64,000 nucleotides of DNA from Sclerurus mexicanus. Taxonomy: Eukaryota; Chordata; Aves; Passeriformes; Furnariidae. The stretch is from NCBI GenBank assembly GCA_013396755.1, contig VWZF01003190.1:2967050-3031049 (forward strand), in the 5' to 3' direction. The notes beneath the pieces were generated by a model. The model was not told where the DNA came from and made no database searches. It was given only the letters and a program-made list of their open reading frames with translations. The first letter of the stretch is position 1. Each line of letters opens with the position of its first letter. The position numbers were made by a program, and so were the translations under genes. Of this stretch, positions 11,701-26,700 are shown piece by piece.

Positions 11701-14700
11701 AGCTGAAGCAGCAAGCCCCAGATTAAGACACTGCTCTTTCATAGCTAATATTTATTAAAATTTCATAACAAGTATCACCCCAAATTGTCTGTGCCCTTTA
11801 TGAAGTCAGTTACATTTATGGCATAAGAAAAAGAATATGTTTTCCTTAAAAGTTTTATGATAATAGTTTATACTTACTATGGTGCATTGCCTTCAATCCC
11901 ATAATTATTGATATTGGTTGCTGCTGTAATCCCACATATAATGAAAGGAACTCCACCACTAATCAGGTAAAATCTGTTGAGAGATAATAATGGATATTTT
12001 ATTTTGCCTGATTTGTAGTCGAATACTAATTTTTAAATAATTGTACCTTCTTGAAGAATTTTGAGAATAAAATATTGCTGAAACATTAAACATGTCACTA
12101 AAAGCAGAAAAGAACAAAATATTGCTACAATAAGCACTGAACTTTATGAAGCAAAGAGCAGAAAGTTTAATATTTAATATTTATATGGACACACTTTTAA
12201 CAAACTCTTGATCTGCAGCTTTAGTAAAGGTAGTTACTATTGCAGTCATGTGAAAATCAAAACCTTGTCTAGCGACACAACCTACATTTCAAATAAAATT
12301 ATTCCACTCACCTAGATATTTATATTTAATATTTATTAAATATGCAAGCATTATAAATTAAAAACATTCAGGCAAAGCTGCTGTATGCACTTTAACATGA
12401 AAATGTTCCAAGGGAAATTCAGCGAAATCACAGAAACATTTTCCTAACTCCCAGACAACAAAAGAAAGGAAGCTCAGTTATTCAAAGAGAAAAGGGGAAG
12501 TTCACTTGGTAAAATGTTTTGCTTTTTCTTCTGCACAGGGAGAAATCTGTAGAAATCAGGAGGATTAAATATCCCTTTCCATATACTCCACTTTTCTTCA
12601 CTCTTTCAACACACAGCCTTGCAAATGCATTAAAATGTGAAAGCTTCTAAGACTTCAGCAAGATCTCATAAATATCCAGGAAAAGTGTTAATCTTTCCAT
12701 AAAGACTTGCATTGTAAGACAGATAGCACATAGTTTCACTCCCCTTTAACTGGCTAAATGCATTGAACTACTTGGAAGCAATGGTCATTGCAAGGTGTGA
12801 TCAGTAGGCTACATGAAAGTCCCAGGGGATGTCCCATGGAAATTGGGATCCTGCATGCCTATATCCAAATTCAGCAAAATAAATCATCATCACATTTTCC
12901 ATTTATATAAGCAAAACACAAAATTGTGCACGGAGCACAGCACGTCCACTGCTGCAGTCTCTGAGTTGGAGAGCATCAGCCCCCAGTCCTGCAGCTGGAA
13001 GCAGTGCTGCTCAGTGGTAAAAGGGAAAATGTTCCACTGCACCTACAAGCTCAGCTGTTTCTCTGAAGATCCTGACTCATTTCCTGGTCTGGCCAATACT
13101 CCTCTCTTGGCAGACAAAATTAGTTTCTTTTCAAGCCACTTTGGTTTGGAAAGCAGTATGCAGAGGAACAGACACTTGCCAGTCACAGCTGTTACCCTGT
13201 CCACCAGGACTAAGAGGAACCTGACAACAAGCGGGACACATTCTGAATCAGAATCTGGCCACTAGTTTTCCATGTGTTATAAATATTAGGAAATTTCACA
13301 GTCATTGCAAGGTAGAATTGTTACAGAAACAGAATAATAGTAGGATTAAATAAACAATCATTTAAATAAAACATAGAATAAGTTGTAGAATTTCTTAGTC
13401 TCTTTTCCCACCTCCTTCCAAAGCAGAATTAGGGGCCAGGCCTCAGAAATTTTCATGTTAACATTTACAGTCACTCTTTTTTCTAATGATCTAAGCTGTA
13501 AACAGACCAGAGAAAATCATCCTCTGCATTCATCAAGAAGCCCTTCAGATTTTATAAATTCAAAGTCATTGAGTATATATTTTTTCTTCAACTTGGCATA
13601 TTCTGTAGAGCTCAACAAATTCCTATGAACAAGCTGCCTTCCTACAAAATCCATTCATTCACTGCAGTTTAATGATCGTACATATCTTTTGACTTGAGCA
13701 TGTTGAATAAACCAGCTTAACAGCTTATTATTATTTTTAACAAAGACATGTTCAATGGCATTTCTGAAATTCAGAAAATTACTAGGGTAAAGCAATGAGG
13801 CAAAGGAAAGTTAATCCAAATTTATCTAAGAAATAGTAAGAAGTAGAAAAATAGGAATGCAGAAGCAAGTATAGGAAACTGCACTTCAAACTCATCTGAA
13901 GTGATTACACCATAGAATTTACCTACAATGCAACCCATAATTTAATTTTTTGCAGTGCCACCACTTTTTACAGATTGGATACATACATTTCAATCAATCC
14001 TTATCTAAAGTCTCAGACAATATTTGGGTATTAGATAATCTGCTTCACTTTCAGGAGGCTGCTGAACACTACAACAGTAGCATCAGATGTTCTGGAAACA
14101 CTTAGCTACACAGTGCTTCAGAAACGTGGCAAAATCTAGCCAAATTCCTGTCATGGCTCAGTGCTGAGGGCAAGAAAATACAGTCTAGAAATGACAAAAG
14201 ATCAAGTCAAATGGTTTCAGTGTACCTGAGGTGCATTGTACTAATATCCAGCATAGCACACTGCCTGCCCTGTCTCATTGGAGGGACAAAAAAGTAAAAT
14301 AGAAAATAAAGATGACAGTGTATACAAAAGATTCTTCATTGGTGGATTCAGGATTCTTGAAGAGTGAAGAGGAAAAAAGAGCTGTCATAGAGAAGAAAAG
14401 TCATGAAGAGAGGAATGGGATTAAAACTGACTGAATAGAAAATACAATCAAAGATAAAGAAGTTAAATTGTAAGAACAGAAGTGCATACTCTTGTCCATT
14501 TGTATGACCTTGTGGATACCTTAAATGGTATATAAAGAAGAAAAGACCATACTGGAAAGTCAACAAGGACAAGAAACAATGATTGAGAAGTTCCATATAC
14601 CTGTTAGTTATGAAAAAGTACATTCAAAACTAATAAATTTAGACCAGTCTTTCCGAACATTACTGTGTATGCAATCATTGGTGGTTATCAATTTCTTCTT

Positions 14701-17700
14701 TTTCACACCGATGAGATGATTAGGACAAATCATTCTGATGAATAAAGCTGCAGTAGAATTGACAGTGCATGAATAAAAAGTAACAAAAATGAAGATAACA
14801 AATAGCTATGCTTTATACTTATAGAAAACCTTTTATCTAAGAGTATCAAAAGGTTTTATAACATTAATTAATTTAGCCTTACAGCCCCCTGTGTGTTCAA
14901 TAAACGTTATTATGCCTGTTGTACAGATGAGAAAATAAGGAGAGATTAAATGTTTAAGGCCACAAGGAAAATCCTTAACTCCCATCCTATGTTTAAACAC
15001 AAGGCATCTCTCTCTGACTGTAAATGAAGGGACTGGGCAAATCATGGCATCCAGGATTTTGTCTCCAAGCCCAAGAAACACAATTGCCTCTCTGTTAGTT
15101 CAAGCAGGAGCAAGAAGAATATAATCTTATCTGAAGGATCTCTGATTACAGTGGTGCTCTCCCAGTATTCACTAAACCTTGCCAGTGACTGTCTGTTATC
15201 CCTACAAATCCTGACTTGCGGAGGAGGAGCCTATGTGTGCTCTTCCCTGTGCAGCCCTAACGCTTACCGTTCATTGGTATTTTGTATAGCCCTGCCTGGG
15301 CATGGACACAGAATGGATCTTTCAGCGCAGTTGAAGTGGTTCAAGCGTAAGGGTTTTAACTGGAGAGATGTGGGTTCTGCTGCTTTTGCTGCTGCAGATC
15401 TGTTGGTATCTTTCAGCCATACAAGAGCAAAAGGAAGGGGCAATGCTCCTGGCCAGAAATGCTCACTCACAGAACAATATAATAAAGCAGAACTAGAAGG
15501 ATGAACCCTGTAGACTGAGCAGGTACAGGCTTTTCAACCGTCTTTGCCCCTCCTCCATCCAAGTACCTTTTCTTAATTTGAAAATAATGATCAATCTTTT
15601 TTCTCTATTGTTTGCCTAACTTTTCTTTACTACTTCTGCTCATGACTATATTTCAGTTTTAAAAGTCTACATCCTTTGGTTCAGTAACCAGCTTTTGTCT
15701 TCTAATTACCTTATCTGCTTCTGAGTAATTTTCTAATTTTTCTCATTCTGCCAGTGGGCTGTCTCCTCTTCACAAAAGAACATGCAGTAACTCGAGCCAA
15801 TTTCATCTGCCTGTGCTACTCTTCTACCATTGAAGAACACAAAGGACGATATTCAGGCTACCAGCACTGGAACCCCGAAGGCAGCAGAAGACACAGGAAC
15901 CTTGCTCTGATAGATGTGACTGCTACATGCAGAAGGACTGGCTGTGACCATGACAGTTGTGCCAGCAAGTCTTTACAGATTGAAAAACCCCAGAGAGAAA
16001 ATTAAAACTTTATTTCCAGCTAAAATTTTATCTTGACAAGCGGCTAATTTATACAATATTTTAAAACTGTTTTACAGGAAAAGCTATAAACTGTCTGTGG
16101 GATGATTTGGGGCTTTCAAGAAACTGCCAAGCCATTGCTTCAACAGCCCTTGGAAAGAGGTTTTAAAATTTGTACATTGCTGTTGCTGGCCACCCAGGGA
16201 TGTCCTGACGATTCCCAGCAGGCTTTCACATCAGCATACATTTATTTACTGAAGCTCATTCTACCACATCTTCACTAATATTGTTATCCCAGCTAATTAG
16301 ATTAAAACTAGCCTGGTAGGCCTCAGCATGCTGCGCTCGCACCTCTCAGCTGCAGGGTAGGCAACACTTACGGCCTCAAAACCAGGCTCTGCAGACATGT
16401 GCAAATGATGGGCAGTAATTTGTGGGGGAGGAATCACACTCACTGAACATTAAAGGGAGCCCCTACGTTTCTGCCACAGCTGCCTGAGACCAGTAAGTAC
16501 AACATTTTTTATTATATGCACTGACATAAACACAACTCCCCCAACAGAGCAGCAGACACTGCCTGGGGTGATGTCCCTCTGTTGACATCATGCCTTACTG
16601 TTTTCCAGCTTCCTTTTGGCAAGAACTCCTCTTGTAAGGCAAACTCTACCACAAAATACTGGGAGCTACATAACCAATCTGATAGAAACAGGATAATGTC
16701 AGCAAGAATGACTGCAATAGCCTGCAGGCAGCATCCATTCTGATAACTTAACATACACTATATTCTGCTAAGTTGACTTCCATAAATGTTACTCAGTAAG
16801 TCAGCAAGTAAAAGGGCAGTTCTATACAGTGATGAATTTCTTGCTTGAGTGTCCAGCTATTCTCTAGCCCCAAATTGTTTCCAAATTAAGAATGTTGACT
16901 CTGAACTTTTCCAAAAAGAAAAAATTGGCTTTCTGGGAGTAATGCAAGACTGACTGTAAGGCTTTTTCTTCTGCAGAGGCTGGCAAAATGGCAATTTATC
17001 AAGAAGTGAATTAAGAACTTCCAATAGTCTTTATTGCAGATATTACTTGATTAATATGTATGTATATTTAACTGTATTCCTCTCTGCATGCACAAATCTA
17101 GAAAGGTGCATGTTTTATATATATATATATATACATGTAAAGATACCAGTGGAGCATTAATTTCTTTTCTAAACCCTAGTACCAAAAAAAAAATAAATAT
17201 TTATCAAGCAGTGCTTATGTCTAGGGCACAGTTCATATAGAAAGAGATGTCAATCTACTAGCCACTTGCAAAATAAATATGAAAATGAAAGAGGAGTCAC
17301 AGAAGATGACTTTCCTCTTTATTTTTCCTTAAGCTGAGATTTGATTTTAAGATCTTTGTGAAAATAAACCATATAGAAAATGGTCATTAACTTCTGAGCA
17401 AACCAGATGCCACAGTTCAAGTACCCGGGAGGCAGACAGACAGATAAGGAGCTGCTCTGTAGAAAGCTGAATTTATGAGACTGATTTTCAAATTATGCTT
17501 CCTGAATTTTTAATGCATTGCATCATTTTGTGATCCTTTTTCCTGGGAATGTTGATAAAATAAATATCAGGATTTGTAGAAATGATGGGATTTTGAAAAT
17601 ATACTTTTCCTTTAAGAAAAAAAAACACATAATTTTGAATCTTATTCCAAGATAGTCTTGAATATATTTACAAATACCATGTTAGTTTTGTTTAATGGTC

Positions 17701-20700
17701 TTGCTCAAGAGAAACTATTTCTTCAGTGCTTTTTTCCTGTCTGCAAAGTAGAATATAAACATGAAGAATACAGTAAAAGGGCCACCAAAACCCATAAACC
17801 AATTTACTAATAATACTAAAATAAACTTTAATGTTGCAAGTCAAACTTTAAAAGGTAAGCAATAGCAGAATTAAGTGTCGTGTGAAAACCTTATTTAGCA
17901 CCTTTTATGTGGCAATACTGTTATTCTCTTTAACTGCCCATTCACAATCCATTTCTTTTATTCCATAAGACATTTCACTCATTAAGCACAGAGGGAACAA
18001 AGGTCACTGGACAGGGATTTTTTTAATTGTATATTCTATCTAGATCTTATTGCAATTTAAGAGCTTTGCAAACATTAATTAATCAATCTTCATAATGTCC
18101 TTGTGAGAATATGGATAGTGTCTTCCATTTAGAGGCAGACACTAAACCACTAAAGACAAAGGAAAAAGATTAAGAAAAGTCTCTGCAGATTTGTTTGCTC
18201 AACTTTCAAAGTTCAGGCCTCTATTTGACAAAACTAGTCTCTGATTTTTTATTAAAATTGGCCATGAGAAAGAAGTTTAAATACTCTTCATCTGCCCTTA
18301 AAGACTAAAAACGTGGGAACCTGGGCAATAACGTGGAAGCATGTTAGTCACTCTCAGAAGACCTGAAACCTCAACTATCAAATGGCTTGAAAAACACTTG
18401 GTTCTCTCAAGCAAGCACACTGCACTAAATATTCATCCTGATTTTCTCTGCCTTTCCATCCATGATAGATGATGTCTCAGGCACTGCCAGCTAAGTAATG
18501 GGAGAGTTTAGGCCCTGCTCATGGAGGAAGACAAGAAACTGTGCTGGAGCTATTTCTATTCAACTTCCATGGTGAACACCCTTCCTGGCTAGTGTAGCCA
18601 TTACATCTTCTCTGGTATTTTGCAGATGAAAAGGGATTTACAGGCTGATGGTATCACTTTACCACAACCACACAAGACAGTCTGAGCCAGCAGAGAGGAC
18701 AGAAATAGAAAAATGCATATTACAAGAAGACAAAAAAAGAATTTAAGAACTCAAAAAATGTTTAGAGAAAATTTAGAAGGAAGGAAAGAGAGATTCATTT
18801 ACACAGAGATAAGAGTCTCTTGATGAGCTAGACTAACTTGAAGAGCTATTGTATCTAAGAAGCAAGAGATACCTTGACTTTTTTTTTTTCTATTTTATTG
18901 GAGAATGCCTTGCGTGCTGTTGGAAATCAAAGATAAAGGTGATTCTTACAGTGTATTCCATGTTGCAGTTTGACTCTATTGACTTCTATTCCTGGTTAGT
19001 TTAATGAATAAATAACTTAAGTCAGAATCATAGAATCAGCTGGGTTGGAAGAGACCTCTGAGATCATCAAGTCCAACCCTGGAATAAGAAGGTATCCATG
19101 CTGAAAGAAAGAAGTAAGTAAAATATTAAGCATCATGTAGATGAGAAATAAAATACATTTATTAGTATTTCTTAATCTACACTCGAAAAAGTTTAAAAAG
19201 AGCAAGAAGCTCATAGAGAGAAAAGTGTTTATGTTAATGCTTGGAAAGAAGTAATAGGAGGAGAAATAATACTCATGCTTTGAGTATTTGCTATTGGCAC
19301 AATTATTTCATCCCTAGGGAACACAAAAGGCCTTTCAATTCTGTTTTCACAGTTAATTTCTAGTAGTAAAATGGCTGACACTTCTGTTTGGAAGTATTTA
19401 TTGCTACCTCATTTCTTCCAGGCATTTGACTCCTCTGGCACAGAGCTGTTAGCTGAAATTATTTTGCAGTTCCAGCCTACTGAATCAAACGCAACTGCTT
19501 CACTGAGCAGTGCGGTACACCTTTAGAAAACCAATTACCGTGAGGATGTCCTTCTGCCTTTCAAAGGGGAGAAAAGAACCATTATCTATTGACCCTCGTG
19601 AAGACAAGAAATTTTGATAAGAGCCTATATATGACAACGGCATTTTATATAATATGAAAGTCAAATGAAAAGTAAAGAATGCAAAGATAGTGAAAATAAG
19701 TGCTGTACCCTTACATTGTTATATATTTTACGCATTTCACTTTATATTAGTATCAATGTTTTATGACTGTCAGTAGAACCACCTTGAATCTTAAATAGAA
19801 ATATGGATTTCTTTGGTTTTACTTGAGGTAATATTTCATTAAGATCAAATGAAATGACTAGCAGGAGGACGTATATTTTAATTTGGTTTGACTGTGAAAG
19901 TCACTGACAGGCCGTTCTGGTCTATATTCTCCTATGACAGAATTTTGAAATCATATTTTTAAAAAGGAATTTTTGTTATTCTCATATTTTATTATGGCAG
20001 TCACCAACACAGCTCCCTGAATCCACCTGTATTTCATGCATTGTTGAGTTTGACACTTACTTGCTTTGTAGGCAACATTTTGTCAAGAAGAATGTTTCTT
20101 TTTCTGCAGTAATTTTTTAAAATTTTAAGCAGACCATTCAAGTCCTTGTTTTCTAATTTTTACATTACCTGAAAATACAGTATTTTCAGCTTTCATCGAA
20201 GAACCTTTGGAGAGTTGATTCAGAGGTTATTTATTCACTACTTGGTATATTTTTGGATTTAGCTATGAAGTATATTTATTGTATTAAAAGATATTACGAA
20301 ACCTTAATTTGTATCATGAGTTATGTTGCCAGAGCTAAATAATTTCAACTGCATGCAATTCATAGGCAATATATGAGCAATGCTCTTAGTTTTATTTTCT
20401 GTTAAGCTCTTTCACTGTACACACAGAAAATTATTCAGAAGATATTAATGACTAAGCAATCAATTCAAGAAGATAGGGACTTTACTGGCAGACCCAGGTG
20501 GCTTGTTCTTAGATTTGCTCAACTGAGCATTTAAGACAGATGTGTGCAAATGAAAAGAGAATACAGGAGCTCCTGGAAAATATCTCTAGAGAGATGACAC
20601 TAACTCTATTCTTCTAAATTCATGTATTCTTTTCCTTTTTCTCTTATATAAATCAGTGATCTTACATGAAGGGTAGGATCTTTGCCTACAGTGCCACAGG

Positions 20701-23700
20701 GAGCTGAAATTGTTTAGAAGAAAGTGAAAAGGACAAGAAATACTTCACAGATGTGCATTTCCACAAAAACGACATTGTTAATTTGCACGTTTTTTGCAAG
20801 TCTTGTATCTTTTGATGCAAAATTAAGCCTCTGTTCCAGAGGGCAGGTGATAGAGTCTTAACCTTCTATATTGAACTTCTATGTGGGAACAAGAAAAACT
20901 GAAATCTGATTTCCTACAGTTTTTTGTCTTATGATTGTCTTTAGTGTCTAAAAATTACAAGGTCCCTTTGAGATTTTTCCCATAGTAATGTCACCTTTCT
21001 GTAAATTCAGCCTTTCCTTATGTTCAGGTATTTATCTTTGTTATTCACCTGCCCATCTAGTCATGTGCAACTTACAGAAGTTTAATGAACTCAATTCATC
21101 TCAGACTGACTAGCCAAATTACTAGACAGGAAAAGTCGCAACAACAATCTCATCCTTAAACAAACTATTTCTTTAAGTATATAAAAATATAAATAAGAAT
21201 AAATTTACATTTTTCAATTACAGATAATTATAAGCAAAATGTGAAAAACTGAGCTTTAATGGTACATAAAATAGCAAACAGGAATATTAAATTCACTGTT
21301 TTCAAAAATGTCCTGCTTTTTTACACTAATACTACCATTTTTACTTTGGTTTACTGATTCCTGAATGATGAATGTCAGTGTTACTATGTACGGAGAGAAA
21401 AGAGTAGCAAGAAAGCACAGCTGCAACAAGCTAAAAGGCATTCTTATCTTTTCAGCTGGCTCTAAAACATACCAAGCATCTTATACAGTCTGTTTCATTG
21501 ATACAGGCCATTAAAGTAATCTGTTTAGGAAATTTAATGTTGCCCCATGAAATCTGCCATTTCTGCAAAAAACAAAAAAATTGCCTTTATTCAATGAAAA
21601 TTATAGCTTCAGACAACACTGTATGTAAAACTGCTGAATGCATCAGCTGATTTCTGTCACACAGCAATGACTGGTTGTTCCTGTTAGAGTTCTCTCAGAA
21701 AGACTTTAAAATTACACAGGTTATGGCCACCACATATTAAAATATTTAATAGAGTCATATTTGATAGGTTTGCATGTCCTTATAAAGTGCTTCCTTATGA
21801 AGTTTACAAAACAATAGTAAATTTTATCTCTTCACCTAGATTTGTTCAGCATATCCTATGCATATTCTTAAATGACACCCATGCACCATACTCAAGACAT
21901 ATTTAGACTGTGTATAGATATGGAGGTATCTCTACCAGGTTTAAAATACTAAAACTTCAAAGTATTAAAGCATTCTCAGTGTTTCTGAGAATTACACTAA
22001 TAAGGTAATAAATGCCTCAGCTTCAAAATATTGTTAAGGCTTAGGTGCTACTTCCCCAAAATTGAACATTTAGTGTTTCAGGCTCTGCATCTCTGGGTTT
22101 ACAATTATGTGCTAATCACAATTTACTTCTACCTTCCATCTATTTAGGTAATTTGGTTTATTTTCAGCTGCATGTATCTAAAATCTAATCACACAGCTAT
22201 AGCAAGATGTATCCTCAGGCAAAGTGAGAGGACAAACAGTCTTGTTTAAGACATGAAGAAACCGCACACTAAATAAAAATAATATCATTTTGATTATTAC
22301 ATCTCCTTGGTCTACAAGAAGTATTCAGTCACAAACCCAGAGGGACATTTAAAACTGAAAAGCATTTACGCAGAAGATCCATGGAAACCACAAAACCCTT
22401 TTTGCTGAATCTTTTCAGTTACCAAGCTTTTGTCATTAACAAATCAAACCCACATTTTTAGAGAAAAGAGAAAACAGGTTCCCAGAAGGACTTCTTTTCT
22501 GATGTGAAAAGCATACAAGAAGGTTTTGAAATCCTCTAAAGATCATACACCATGGTAAAGGAAGGGACTCCGTGTTTCAGTTTGGTTCTCAGTTTAAAAC
22601 ATTTAAATTACTTTTTTAATAGTTCTAGTATTTTTAGGGTTTGCCACAGGTCATGAGTGAAGGAGGCAGCATCCCTTAAAGTTAAGAAAAAGTAGTTCCC
22701 TCAAATATCAGAAACGATGTTCATTCACACTGAATATTGCTTTCAATCATACAGAAACCCATCTGGAAACACTGCCAGGGAAAGCCAGTGCAAGGCACAG
22801 ATGTTAAGATCCTAAGACACAACCTCAATACCTTAACATATCACTCCTAAAGGCACAACATTTTTGCTTTATTTACCAAGACTGCACAATGAAACACTGA
22901 AAATAAAGTATTATGTATAAGGGATCTGTATAAGTTAAACATGTCTTTTTTTTTTTTTTTTGGTGTATCTATCCTCATATTTTACTTCTTCACACATACT
23001 TGTTGAGCAAAAAGTATCTCAGTCCTTATAAGGAGCAGCAGAACAGAATAGACTGCTTGCCTCAAGAATTAAAATGCACTCCACAAAGACTAGAGTTACT
23101 GAAAATTCATGCACCAGAAATCTAAAATGTGAAGCTGCAAAATATAGGTTAGGTAAGAAATCCAAACCATGAAGATGAAACATTTCAATTTTTTTCAATC
23201 AGAATTTTTTCTGAATATCTATTAAACAATCACTTCTAAATCTTCAGTTTGTTTTTCACTTCAGAATAAGAAGACATATCAAAAAAGTTATCTCCCATGA
23301 AAGATAAACCAGTTTTACAGCTGGCACCATTGGGAACATGTAACTATAGTATATGCAACAATTATTTACACCTCAATGAACTCATACAGAAGGAAAACAG
23401 TAGAAATCCAAAACCTATTAATTTGATTGTGAATAACTACTTTCCTTGACTTGGCAATTTGGTAGTGTTCCAACACTTTTTAAAGCACATTTTATTATTT
23501 CCTGTCATTTTTCACTCAGGAATCCTTAGTAATGACAGCTTCACTTTCATGTATTTCAACCTCTAACATATTCCTCAGTTTTGCTATTTCAAAGAAAGCC
23601 GCATTTCCTTTTTTCATAGCTTAACTATTAGCTGGACCAAGTAATTTCATACCCATGTAGTAATGCTAAATGTATTTGGATATTTTCCAACAACAACCAA

Positions 23701-26700
23701 CAACCTTTACATATTTGAATACATCACATTTTTGTTAGGGCATAGCGAAGTTCCCTACCTTGTTAATGCTACAGACATTGATCCCTCAGTGTACACCGAC
23801 CGAGGTGAACACAAAACTACTGTTCATAACAACATGCCCTGAGGCAAGAGACAGTTTAAAGCTTACTTTGGTACAGTGAACTATTACACCAAGTTAAGAA
23901 CCTGCTCCTTAAGTGATACTCGATAATCGGGTGCGTGGACTCTCTTCTATGATGAGGAAGACAGACTCTCTTTCCTTGAATTAGATGATTATGGGCTGGC
24001 CATCACACACAAGTGCTGAGAGCACTGGTTACTCAGTATTCCAGTACTAGCATAGATGCTAATTTTTAACTTTACACTATACACATATTAATTTTAATTA
24101 TGTTCTTTTCGATGCATGGGGTTTTGTTTATGGGATTGAGTGACTTATTTGTGTTTTGTTTCAGGCTAGATTACAGCCCTTATATTTCTTCTTTGTGGTC
24201 CATTCAAGATGAAAGCTAAAAGGACACAGAACTAGGATGGAAGGAAGAAGTCCTTGCAGATTTTCAAAACTCAGGAGAACCTGAGCTAACATTTAAGTTT
24301 TATCTGCTTTGATTGGAGAGTTAAAGTAGATGACTTACAGATGTTCCTGTCAATCTTATAATTTTTATGACTCTATGATTAACTTATTATTCAGTGTTAT
24401 CTTTTCAATCTTATGAAGGTCCATCCATACCAACTGTCAAGGCAGAGAGAAGGGCTCTATAAACATCCTTCTCTTTTAGTATATATCAGTCTGTAAACTG
24501 AAACACTGCACTACTCAGAGCAGACTGATTCACAGGTTAACCAGCGTAGCTTGAAAATTCCTGAATTTTCAAACATATTTTGAGTATTTTTCAGTATGAA
24601 GATATTTCAAATATTTTCAAATTTCATATATATTTAAAATTTTCAAATAAATATCTCTAAAGTCACAGTATTTTAGAAAAGTACAATGCATTGTCAAAAT
24701 GTAACCAAGATAGGACACAGTTGAGTTCAGGAGACCTCACCTCACATCCCATCAACAATGCCTACAGCTGTGACTGTAGCCAGCCAAGAACACTTGAAAC
24801 AAGAGAAATTTACACTATGTATAAACCCCATTATTTTATCTAATAAGTTCTGTATCCATTACTTATCTAAGCATTCCCACTAGCTTTGATCAAACTCCCT
24901 ATGAGATGCTGACTTGCATGATTTTGTACTACACAAGTGCATTATTCTTTTTCAGAAACTAATCTACACTATAAAGAACCTCAGCAAAGTTTCATCCTTA
25001 AGAGTTTGAAAAAAGCTTACTCTTTCATTTGCTTTTTTGTGGAGAAAATATTGTATTAGCATTTATGCCATGTTATCCACTTCTACAACTTCCAATACTT
25101 CATCTTGAAAGATATCCAGGTATCCAAGAACTTAAAATCTTAGCAAGTAAGTGTTATTAAATGTAACGAGCAGCAGAGAAGCATTAAAACATGCTGAAAA
25201 AAACTTGGTTATATTTTAGATGGTTTTAGACTTTTGGCTTCTTTCTGGAACACTTTCTGCTTCATAGTCAATAAGACGTAATTCAATCTGCTAATCTAGA
25301 GACAGCAAAAAGCATTCTTCTTTAATTCTGTATTAAAAAAAAATTATGGATTACCCTGCTATTAACTCATAGACAAATTCTATTCAATTAATGACTTGAC
25401 TCCACAAAACCATGGAGCTTCAGATTTATTGGTAAAATTTCAGGTTGACATTTTGTCCTTAACTTACCCTAATGAAAAGTAAGAAACAAAGGTACACTTG
25501 CATGAGTTCAGGAACGTCAACCCCAATTTTTAACTTTAGTGTTGAGGTTTTTTGCTGTTGTCAGTCTTAGTCTTACTAAGCTGAGCTATGGAAAATATTT
25601 TATATAGGATGATGGCATGAACATTTGTTTTTTCCTATTGTTTAAAAGCTGACATGCACAGGAATCTATTTTTGGTGATCCCTATCCCAGATTTTAACCA
25701 GAAGCAAAAAGAAAAAAGAAAGGTTTTCCATCATATATAAAAAGGTCAAAAGGTAAGTTTCTAAAAAATCATGGAGTTTCTTGGACCATTCAACCAGAAG
25801 CAATCATGAGACTTTGAAAGAAAACAATAAGCAGAGATAGTTATTTCATAAACATTAATAGAGAAATATTCATTAAAACAAGGCATGTTGGAATCATTTC
25901 CAGAACATTACTGCTTTACTAACATGAAAAAAAGAGATCTGAAAGAAATGAACAGCAGTCACTGCCATCTTCACAAAACTGTAAGAGCATCTCATTGCTT
26001 AGCTTTCCAGGTCAAAAAGCTTCCTAGCTTTGCTAGGTACAATAATGTTATTGGATTTAGCAATGCCAGAACCTCAGAAAGAAGTGTTCTCTCTAGCTGG
26101 AAAACACTCTCTTAAGAGCATGAAAAGGGAATACAGCTAATTGGTTGCTTCTTCAATATCACTAATGGAAGACTAAGAGTCTACATGAATAGACAAATTT
26201 AATGTCATTCTTATATAAGGTAGTAACACAAATATGATAATCCACATTAAATAGCTCAAAATGGCTTACCTATGAATTACAGCCAGTATGGAGTAACTAT
26301 TCTGAAAATAACAGAGGAAATCATTTGCCCACAATTCCTGCTCCTTATCTTTTTGATTCATGAGAAAGAGTTTTAGTTACATCAGTAGTTTCAGAAATCC
26401 AATTCCAAAGTGGTATGCATAAATATTCCTTGGAAATGAACTCTAACTCTATAGGTCTTTTTTCCTAGAGATGTTTATAAACTCATCTAATATGAAGTAT
26501 CAGCAAGATCATGTGACTGACCACTCATGACTTCGCAAATACCACAAATTTAGGGATCCTCCACAATAGACCTATAAAATTAATGACTACTAAACTAAAA
26601 GATCAGGCAATAAACTAAAGCAATAAATAAATCTGAGCAAATTATCTGATCAGAGATTTATAAGCATAAATTTGTGAATAATTTTCTTGGTGAATTACCT

